Source: Caldilineaceae bacterium (GTDB lineage: Bacteria; Chloroflexota; Anaerolineae; Caldilineales; Caldilineaceae). Taken from it: 64,000 bases of DNA. Numbering within the stretch: the stretch's first letter is position 1; each line of letters starts with the position of its first letter. The notes under the pieces were generated by a model. That model saw only the letters and a program-made list of their open reading frames with translations. It was not told the origin of the DNA and did no database searches. A program made the translations under genes and the position numbers. Below are positions 9,343-15,643 of the stretch, in pieces. The stretch covers positions 1 through 64,000 of the forward strand of contig JAPKMW010000013.1 of NCBI GenBank assembly GCA_026645575.1, written 5' to 3'.

Positions 9343-11442
9343 CTAACTTTCGTTCTCTTGTTGTCGGGTTGGGAATAGGGCATTGGTCAGGCCAGCAACC
9401 AAACTGACGTTGTAACAGACCATAGCGCTGAGAATTTGGAACTTCCAGAAAAAGATACCGCCCAAGCAGAATAAGCCGGGGCCAAAGGTGGTGAGATAGC
9501 CGATCCTTTGATTGGCGGCGAAGCGTCGGGCGAGATCAAAAACGGTATCGAGCTGGTGTAAGTTCTCCTCGGTCAGGATCATTTGGGCGGTATCAGTGGC
9601 GGCGGTGGAGGCGCCGCGCAGCGAGATCGACGTATGGGCTTGTTTCAGGGCAATGGCATCATTGATGCCATCGCCGACAAAACAGACAAAGCGCCCTTGG
9701 GCTTGCAAGCGGGCGACGATTTGGGCCTTCTCTTCGGGCAACACTTCGGCAAAATAGTGTTCAATGCCCAGTTCCAGCGCCAGCCGTTTGGTCGGTTCCT
9801 GGTGGTCGCCGGAGATGATATACATGTCCAGCTTGCGTGCCTTCAACTGTCGAATGATCGTCTTTGCCTCCGGACGCAAGGTCGCCTGTAATTCAATAGC
9901 GCCATCCAATCGACCATCCACAGCTACATAGACAAAGGTGCTACCTTGTTCATGGCCCAATGCTTGCAACGAACGCACCTCATCAGCGACAGGAACCCCT
10001 ACCTGTTCCATAAAGCGCAAGCTGCCCACATGGACGCTCTGCTCATCAATGTTGACTTTAATCCCATAGCCGATTTCATAGCGCGCTTCCTCAATGGCCG
10101 GTAGGTGCAACTGCTGTTCCTGCGCCGCCTGGAGAATTGCTTTGGCAATCGGGTGACTCTGGCGCGCTTCAGCGGCAGCGGCCAGGGTCAGCAACGCTTG
10201 TTCACTCCTGCCATGCCACGTATGGAGACGGGCGACATGGGGCTGTTCTAACGTCAGCGTACCTGTTTTGTCGAAAACAATCGTGTCGATCTGGGTGAGC
10301 AACTCTAACGCCCGGCCATCTTTGATCAAAATGCCCTGGTGGGCGGCTTGGGCCAAAAAGTTTAACATGCTCAATGGTGACACGACGCGCAGGATTTCGG
10401 CATAGTTGGCCCCAATGACGGCAACGCCGCTGCTTGGCCCCAATGCCGCCATCGTCAACGCACTCAACCCCAGCGTCGGCAACACAGAGCGATCTGAGAT
10501 CTCTTCCGCCTTGGCCTGGATCGACGATTTGTAATCGGCGGTGCGCCGTAAAATCTCCCCGATTTGGGCGGCAACGGTGTCTGCCCCGGTTCGTTCCACC
10601 TGGATGTAAATCCGCCCTGCCAACACAACAGTCCCAGCATAGGCCAGATCGCCGGCAGCCTTTTCCACTGGACGACTTTCCCCGGACAGCATGTGCTGAT
10701 CGACTGAAGCCAGCCCATTGCGAATCAGCCCGTCAACCGGTATCGTGTCACCAGCGCCGACGACAATGATGTCCCCCAGCGCCAGCTCGCCAAAGGGCGT
10801 CTCGACTTCGGCGTCGTCAAGCAAGCGCCAGACGGTCCGGCTCTGTTCACCGACAATCGCGCGCAGCGTCTGTTCGGCATTGTCTTCCGTCAGCGCCATC
10901 AATTTGTGACCTGTGTAGTAGGTCAAACTCGCCAATGCGCTGGCGACATACAGGTGCGACGCCAGCGCACTCAGAATGACTGTCGCATCTAGGATCGAAT
11001 GGCGTAGCCGCCGTTCTTCCACCAGCGCATCCCTGGCCTCGCGCATAACATCCACCGAGGCATAGAGGGTAAAGGGAATGCTCAACAACCCCAGCGGTGA
11101 ATAGAGAAACATGCCGGCGGCGGCCAGGCTCAACCCGGTGGCTGATGCCAGCAGATTGCGGTCGATTGTCTGTTCTTCGGCGCTTATCGGGCGCGTGGTG
11201 GGGCCGTTGTCGGCATCCTCCTGGTAATCCCTGGCTGCCGTATCAACGTGCCGGAGTTGCTGCTGCCGAAGCTCACTCCACCCAAGTGATTGCACAAAGG
11301 TTTGGAGGGCGGTCGGCGCTTCTGTCGGACGCGCAGCCGCGCTCGGCGCCTCTGCTGGCCGTTCCAAGCGGAGATACCGATCTGCCCGCCGCTTCTTGAT
11401 CTGATTTTTATAGGTCTTGATGAGTGAACCAGCAACTATCAC
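9343..11442 (-). CDS. P-type ATPase, P1B-like, without CPC motif or N-terminal metal-binding domain
   Basis: A 699-residue P-type ATPase, an ATP-driven membrane pump. Seen: SGESRPVEKAAGD actuator motif (about 253), DKTGTLT phosphorylation site (Asp about 390), a soluble ATP-binding domain, and GDGINDAIAL hinge motif (about 590). Hydrophobic segments flank the actuator (about 110-145 and 165-200), and others lie before the phosphorylation site and at the C-terminus, as in heavy-metal (P1B) pumps. However, the helix before DKTGT has VVSPLS where copper or zinc pumps have CPC, CPH or SPC, and no CxxC metal-binding domain precedes it; the first 100 residues are basic then low-complexity. The cargo is therefore uncertain. 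The gene starts at GTG (GAGACGATT upstream) and lies between an ABC exporter gene and the halogenases, in the same direction, suggesting a role in this export or biosynthetic locus. Confidence 0.85.
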   Translation of the reverse strand: MIVAGSLIKTYKNQIKKRRADRYLRLERPAEAPSAAARPTEAPTALQTFVQSLGWSELRQQQLRHVDTAARDYQEDADNGPTTRPISAEEQTIDRNLLASATGLSLAAAGMFLYSPLGLLSIPFTLYASVDVMREARDALVEERRLRHSILDATVILSALASHLYVASALASLTYYTGHKLMALTEDNAEQTLRAIVGEQSRTVWRLLDDAEVETPFGELALGDIIVVGAGDTIPVDGLIRNGLASVDQHMLSGESRPVEKAAGDLAYAGTVVLAGRIYIQVERTGADTVAAQIGEILRRTADYKSSIQAKAEEISDRSVLPTLGLSALTMAALGPSSGVAVIGANYAEILRVVSPLSMLNFLAQAAHQGILIKDGRALELLTQIDTIVFDKTGTLTLEQPHVARLHTWHGRSEQALLTLAAAAEARQSHPIAKAILQAAQEQQLHLPAIEEARYEIGYGIKVNIDEQSVHVGSLRFMEQVGVPVADEVRSLQALGHEQGSTFVYVAVDGRLDGAIELQATLRPEAKTIIRQLKARKLDMYIISGDHQEPTKRLALELGIEHYFAEVLPEEKAQIVARLQAQGRFVCFVGDGINDAIALKQAHTSISLRGASTAATDTAQMILTEENLHQLDTVFDLARRFAANQRIGYLTTFGPGLFCLGGIFFWKFQILSAMVCYNVSLVAGLTNALFPTRQQENES

Positions 11443-11470
11443 AATCGTCTCGATGTTCTTTGTTTTGCAA

Positions 11471-11599
11471 GATTCTTAGTAACTACGCAGCCACCCCACC
11501 TACCCTCCCCCTGCTAAGGGGAGGACCGGCCGAACGCACAACGGTTCCCTCCCGTACTCAGGGGAGGGGTAGTGAGGGGTGAGCAGTTACGATTCTTAG
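11471..11599. mobile_element. MITE-like palindromic element with 9-bp flanking direct repeats
   Basis: The 111 bases at 11480-11590 form an imperfect inverted repeat (TAACTACGCAGCCACCCC at the left against the complement of the right end GGGGTGAGCAGTTA), rich in CCCTCCCC/GGGGAGGG arms. It is flanked by identical GATTCTTAG at 11471-11479 and 11591-11599, as expected of a target-site duplication. It has no coding capacity. It sits between the ABC exporter gene and the P-type ATPase gene. A similar CCCTCCC/GGGAGGG palindrome with the GGGAGGGAACCGTT word occurs near 45287-45418. Confidence 0.65.
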
Positions 11600-11680
11600 G
11601 GCTGTACCAGCATTTGTTATCGTTAGCATAGCAGGCAATCGTTATGAGAACGTTATCAAACCACTCTTCTATCGTTATTA

Positions 11681-11730
11681 GATCGTTACAAATCATAAGA
11701 TCGTTACAAATCATAAGATCGTTACAAATC
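11681..11730. repeat. Tandem 18-bp direct repeat, about 2.8 copies
   Basis: GATCGTTACAAATCATAA repeats twice perfectly (11681-11698 and 11699-11716), followed by a 14-base partial copy up to 11730 and preceded by a degenerate ATCGTTATTA. It lies just past the stop of the ABC exporter gene and upstream of the P-type ATPase gene. It could be an operator array or a neutral tandem duplication. Confidence 0.85.
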
Positions 11731-11739
11731 ACCAACCAG

Positions 11740-14502
11740 CTAACTCGCTTCCCGCACCTGACCATTTTCCAACCATAAACGGCGCCAGGCTTCGTTGGCC
11801 CACAGCTTTTCACGCACCGCGTCTTCGGCGTCCATCAATGCTTTGTAGCGCGAAACTGGTCGGGCCAGGAGCGCTGCTGGCGTGTCGTCTTCAATGATCC
11901 GGCCATTTTCCACCACCAGCACCCGCTCAAAGCTCTGCGTCTGTCCCACATCATGGGTGACGCAGATGAGGGTGGCTGTGGGCCAATACTCGCGTGCGCG
12001 CGCCAACAGAAGTCGGCGCTTCTCTCGGTCCAAGCCGCGAAATGGTTCATCCAGAATGACCAGCCGGGCATCTTGTCGTTGTAGCCCCCGCCCAAAGCGG
12101 GTGCGTTGTCCTTCACCGCCGGAGATCAAGCGCCCCTCGCCACCCAAGCGCGTCTGCATCCCGTCGGGCAAGCGCTCTAGCACCGAGCGTAAATCGGCCT
12201 GCTCAATAATCCAGTTCAAGGGCATCTGGCCGCCGCCATAGCGCAAGTTGTAGAGAAACGAGCGATTCCACAGTTGAATTGTCGGATCAACCCAGGCCAC
12301 CTCGTTGCGCAACTGTTGTAGCCGGGCATAATCGAGCGGTGCGCCATCAAGCAACACCCGCCCGGCCGCCGGGTAGTGCCAGCCCAACAACAAGCCGACC
12401 AGCGTCGATTTGCCGGCGCCCGACGGGCCAACAATGCCGATCTGACTGCCGGCGGCAATAGTCAGATCGGTTTTCTGCAAAATCACCTGTTCCGCTGCTT
12501 CGACCTGCACGCCTTGCAAGATGATTTCGATGCCATGCTGCCGGGGGGGGGCTGCTTGTGCACTCGCTGCTTCGACAACCGCCGCGGCGGCTATGTTGTC
12601 ACCCTTCGGCGCCAGCGCTTCTTCTGTCGGTGCTTCGAGCAGTTGGAGGAAGCGGGTGGCCTTCCACTGATCGAAGAGATAGGAAATGGTCAAAAAGATC
12701 AATGGCCCACGCAGTGATTCCAGGTTCACCGACCAATAGGTGAGCAGCAAGAGATTGGCCGGATCGCGATCACGCACAACATAGAGAAAAATCACCAGCG
12801 CCGTCATGCCATACGAAAGCGCCGTGCCGATTGTGTTAAACCACCACTCGCCCAAATAAACATTGATGTTACTCTGCACCCATTTGCCCAATAGCGCTTC
12901 GTATTCGCGTCGGGTGGCCTGTTCGGCGCCGTGGGTGCGAATGGCGACCAAACCTTGCATAGCGTCCAGATAAAAGCGGCTGAGAAAGCCCAGATAGATC
13001 CGGGTCCGCTGCGCCTCGGAACCGATATAGCCACTAATATACATCGTCGCAAAAGGCAAAAACAATTTAATAAAGGTGAGCAGCGCACTCAACCAATCCA
13101 GCAAGAAGAGACCGATCACCGTCATCAAGAACTGAATGGCAATATGTAGGAGCTCACTGGCATAGAAGGGCAACTTTCGCACTGCCCGCACCTGATGAAT
13201 GCGCTCGATCATGTCGCCGGCGGGAATCTGTTGAAAGTATGAATTGCTCAGACGAGGGATCTGCGCCAACACCGCCAGCCGCAGCCGCCCATCCAGCCGA
13301 TGACCCAGCTTTAACACGGCGCTATGGCTGACCCATTTCAACCCCATTAGGGTGAGCGTAAAAGCCAGCAGGAGAGCAATTGCCCAAAACCGCTCTTCCA
13401 TACTCGGCAATCGCAAGCTTAATTCGGCCAGGCTGCGAAAGAGAATCGCCTGAAAAAACATACCGGCGCCGGCAAAGAGCATGGCGATGGCGATGAGCGC
13501 GGGGGAAAGAAGACCTTCTTCTCGTAAATAGGTCAATACTGACTGTTTGGTGGGCTGCGCTGCCGGTTCTGCTGCTGCCGGTGATCCCGGCGCCGTTGCC
13601 GTCTTTGTCTCTGGCGTGGGGACTGCTTCTGCTGTCGTACCCGTTGTCTCTTCGTCTGTTGTGTCCGGCGTTGGATCGCTTGTGGCCAACTGACCAACTA
13701 CCCGCAAGCCGATAATGCCATGTAACCGGGCTGACGCCGCAGCCAGTGATGATGCACTGGTATCCGGTTTCACGGCCCAATTGACCGGCGCCAGTAGTTG
13801 GCCTCCTTCGACCAGCATTTGTGCGGCTTGGGCAAAGGTTCGCTCAACCACCCCCGCTACCGCGCGTCCCCGCCGTAAAGCACCCTGATGCACCATCTGT
13901 TCCACAGTGCGCAGGGTCGCATCCAAGATCGCTGGCCCATAGCCATGCGCAGGGGCGTAAGCAGCGATCATCATGGTGTCCACCTGCGCGGTATTCAAGT
14001 GAAGCGCCAGCAGGCGTTGGCGTAAAAACTGTCGTGATGTCGTCGTCGTGGCGAGATCGCGCCACGCCTCAGCCGTGAGAAAAAGGTCTTCACTCCCCAG
14101 TTCACTCAATAGCTGTGAACGACTCATCCACAAGCGACCCAACTGCGGATCCATCACCTGAAAAAAAGGACCAATCCGGTTCCAAACGATAGCCCAGTGT
14201 GGCGGCTCTTCTGAAATTGGACGTAACAGAACAAGGATGGGCAACGCATCGGCAAGCTGTAAAGCATCACCCGGCAACAGCGCTTGCTCAATTGCCAAGT
14301 TGCTACGTTGGGCAATCTGCATCAGCATCGCAGGGGAAAGCAGGTTGTCGTGCCCAGAAAACAAGGTTGCCAACTCGGCGTCAGTAATAGGCCGGTTGTA
14401 CCCCAGTAATAAAGCTTTCAGCACTGCCTGGTTTTCTGGAAGACCCGCCTCGGTGGTAACTTGCGGTATAAAGAACAGCCGTTTCTCTGTTGTGCTAACC
14501 AA
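11740..14502 (-). CDS. ABC exporter with degenerate C39-peptidase-like N-terminus
   Basis: A 920-residue fused permease-ATPase exporter with an N-terminal extension, resembling the peptidase-containing subunit of NHLM/bacteriocin exporters. Residues about 10-150 look like a C39 domain: the His and Asp regions survive (HWAIVWNRIGPFFQVMDP), but the catalytic Cys region reads IPQVTTEAGLPENQAV with no Cys. A second soluble segment and a Thr/Pro/Ala linker (about 280-335) follow, then transmembrane helices (about 340-615). The ATPase has Walker A GPSGAGKST (about 692), signature ISGGEGQR and Walker B LVILDEPF. The likely start is TTG behind GTAGGGCGGTGAT, because an in-frame TAG lies five codons upstream. 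A strong promoter lies about 240 bases upstream. It probably pairs with the adaptor and the second ABC protein. Export is well supported; leader cleavage is unlikely. Confidence 0.85.
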   Translation of the reverse strand: MVSTTEKRLFFIPQVTTEAGLPENQAVLKALLLGYNRPITDAELATLFSGHDNLLSPAMLMQIAQRSNLAIEQALLPGDALQLADALPILVLLRPISEEPPHWAIVWNRIGPFFQVMDPQLGRLWMSRSQLLSELGSEDLFLTAEAWRDLATTTTSRQFLRQRLLALHLNTAQVDTMMIAAYAPAHGYGPAILDATLRTVEQMVHQGALRRGRAVAGVVERTFAQAAQMLVEGGQLLAPVNWAVKPDTSASSLAAASARLHGIIGLRVVGQLATSDPTPDTTDEETTGTTAEAVPTPETKTATAPGSPAAAEPAAQPTKQSVLTYLREEGLLSPALIAIAMLFAGAGMFFQAILFRSLAELSLRLPSMEERFWAIALLLAFTLTLMGLKWVSHSAVLKLGHRLDGRLRLAVLAQIPRLSNSYFQQIPAGDMIERIHQVRAVRKLPFYASELLHIAIQFLMTVIGLFLLDWLSALLTFIKLFLPFATMYISGYIGSEAQRTRIYLGFLSRFYLDAMQGLVAIRTHGAEQATRREYEALLGKWVQSNINVYLGEWWFNTIGTALSYGMTALVIFLYVVRDRDPANLLLLTYWSVNLESLRGPLIFLTISYLFDQWKATRFLQLLEAPTEEALAPKGDNIAAAAVVEAASAQAAPPRQHGIEIILQGVQVEAAEQVILQKTDLTIAAGSQIGIVGPSGAGKSTLVGLLLGWHYPAAGRVLLDGAPLDYARLQQLRNEVAWVDPTIQLWNRSFLYNLRYGGGQMPLNWIIEQADLRSVLERLPDGMQTRLGGEGRLISGGEGQRTRFGRGLQRQDARLVILDEPFRGLDREKRRLLLARAREYWPTATLICVTHDVGQTQSFERVLVVENGRIIEDDTPAALLARPVSRYKALMDAEDAVREKLWANEAWRRLWLENGQVREAS

Positions 14503-14740
14503 CCAATCACCGCCCTACATCCCTGAAGCGCTTGCTTTGTCCGCCGATGATGCTTTCTCAACCTGTCGAAGCCTGTGTGGTCTGCTAAATTATCAGTAAA
14601 GGGGGGAGGATTGTCAAATATTTACGCTAATGTAAATGAAGTAAATTTATCTTAACCTTGTTTGACAAATAGAGTCAATATTCGTTAAGAAAATGTTGAT
14701 TCAGCTAATTATTGCTGCTGAATTAACGGTGTTTACACAA

Positions 14741-14768
14741 AGTATAGAGAATTTTCCTGTATTGTCAA
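14741..14768 (-). promoter_or_regulatory. Sigma-70-type promoter driving the ABC exporter/ATPase/halogenase/PKS genes
   Basis: On the minus strand TTGACA (14768-14763) is followed after 16 bases by TATACT (14746-14741). This is near-perfect consensus in an AT-rich spacer. Predicted transcription starts near 14734 and runs towards the ABC exporter start at 14502, leaving a leader of about 230 bases. Confidence 0.7.
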
Positions 14769-14788
14769 GTGCATGTAGGGTAGAAAAG

Positions 14789-14810
14789 CGTGACGAAATC
14801 GTGACGAAAT
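14789..14810. promoter_or_regulatory. 11-bp tandem direct repeat upstream of the promoter, candidate activator site
   Basis: CGTGACGAAAT occurs twice head to tail (14789-14799 and 14800-14810), one helical turn apart, with a weaker third copy (GGCAACGAAG) following. It lies about 20-40 bases upstream of the -35 hexamer in the direction of transcription. Spacing and phase fit an activator or two-component response regulator; no regulator gene is adjacent. Confidence 0.5.
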
Positions 14811-14965
14811 GGCAACGAAGCTGCCATAGGTTTGCTGTAACCGATGCTATCGCACCGATATGGAGAAGGCGAGAGGATAAATTTAGGCCAAATTGCTTAG
14901 AGCGTTGATGGGATGGTTAGCTGGTTGGATGGGGGCAGATGTTAACCAACCAACTTACCACCCCT

Positions 14966-15421
14966 CTATGCATCCGGCCATAAACCAGCGGCGCGTAAGA
15001 CAATGAGGAGAGGGGTAGCTTGTTTGACCGTGACTTTGACCACGCCGGGTGTCCCGGCTGGGGGGGGCGTAAAATCTTGCGGGTCGACCTGCAAGATCAA
15101 CCGCACCTGGCCGGTGCGATCATCCACATCGGCCACAAGCAACGAGATGTTACGCCCCGTGCGATTGCTTGCCACTGGTTGAAAGTAGGCCGGTTGACCG
15201 CGGCGAATCTCTTCCAGGGCATCCAATGGAAATTCGGCAATAATATAATCTTCCGGCTGATAGGTAGCTGCACTGCTGGTGGCATAGGTCGGCACCTGGG
15301 CCAGAAAGAGCCAGAGAATCCACCCAACCAGGAGCAAGGTGAGAAAGGCAATACCCACCAACACCGGCACCAAACTATCCGCCTGAATTGAACGTACCGA
15401 ACGTGAAAATTTGACCGTCAT
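14966..15421 (-). CDS. Miniature HlyD-like membrane fusion protein
   Basis: A 151-residue protein with a short basic N-terminus, one transmembrane helix (about 18-41, VLVGIAFLTLLLVGWILWLF) and a soluble beta-rich part. The segment EFPLDALEEIRRGQPAYFQP, followed by a conserved-looking strand pattern, resembles the barrel/proximal part of HlyD-family adaptors, which link inner-membrane exporters to the outside. Normal HlyD proteins are about 400 residues, with lipoyl halves and a coiled-coil hairpin; both are missing here, with no frameshifted remnants nearby, so this seems to be a genuinely minimal form. The ATG is preceded by TTTGGAGTACCT. It lies between the two ABC exporter genes in the same direction, the position held by HlyD in NHLM-type export loci. 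The family call is an inference from fold pattern and context. Confidence 0.6.
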   Translation of the reverse strand: MTVKFSRSVRSIQADSLVPVLVGIAFLTLLLVGWILWLFLAQVPTYATSSAATYQPEDYIIAEFPLDALEEIRRGQPAYFQPVASNRTGRNISLLVADVDDRTGQVRLILQVDPQDFTPPPAGTPGVVKVTVKQATPLLIVLRAAGLWPDA

Positions 15422-15488
15422 AGGTACTCCAAAGATTGTTGGTTAATTGGTTAGCTTGTTTGTGGGTTTTGACAAGCTCAACCCACTA

Positions 15489-15602
15489 AGGGTCCGTAAA
15501 AGTATAAGTTGCGGCTCTCCGCGAGTCGGTGACTCGCAACCGGTCAGAGCGAGTCACCGACTCGCGGAGAGCGTTGTCTCAAGTTATAGTTTTACAGACC
15601 CT
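15489..15602. repeat. 114-bp imperfect palindrome downstream of an ABC gene
   Basis: Outer arms AGGGTCCGTAAAA (15489-15501) and TTTTACAGACCCT (15590-15602) pair with one mismatch. A perfect inner 23-bp arm pair starts with CTCTCCGCGAGTCGG; each inner arm is itself a small hairpin (GAGTC-GGT-GACTC). It may terminate transcription between the ABC gene and the adaptor gene or be a REP/MITE-like element. Confidence 0.8.
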
Positions 15603-15643
15603 AACAAGCTAACCAATTAACTACCCCCTACCCAACCAACCCA

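Larger units (their letters stand above)
14503..14965. other. AT-rich regulatory spacer between the adaptor and ABC exporter genes
   Basis: This 463-base gap is markedly more AT-rich than its surroundings between about 14600 and 14780. It holds a leftward promoter and an 11-bp tandem repeat (listed separately), and an AACC-type tetranucleotide tract near 14943. No convincing gene or export-peptide precursor is visible on either strand. Confidence 0.7.

Noticed and set aside
11681..11730. CRISPR array
   Set aside because: The repeats are head to tail with no spacers, and no cas genes are present.
14693..14908. A 71-codon plus-strand frame beside the exporter, considered as an export-peptide precursor
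   Set aside because: It overlaps the promoter and operator-like repeat, has no ribosome-binding site and no leader-peptide motif such as a GG cleavage site.
15489..15602. A structured RNA or tRNA-like gene
   Set aside because: It is a simple nested palindrome without tRNA loops, CCA end or known riboswitch words.
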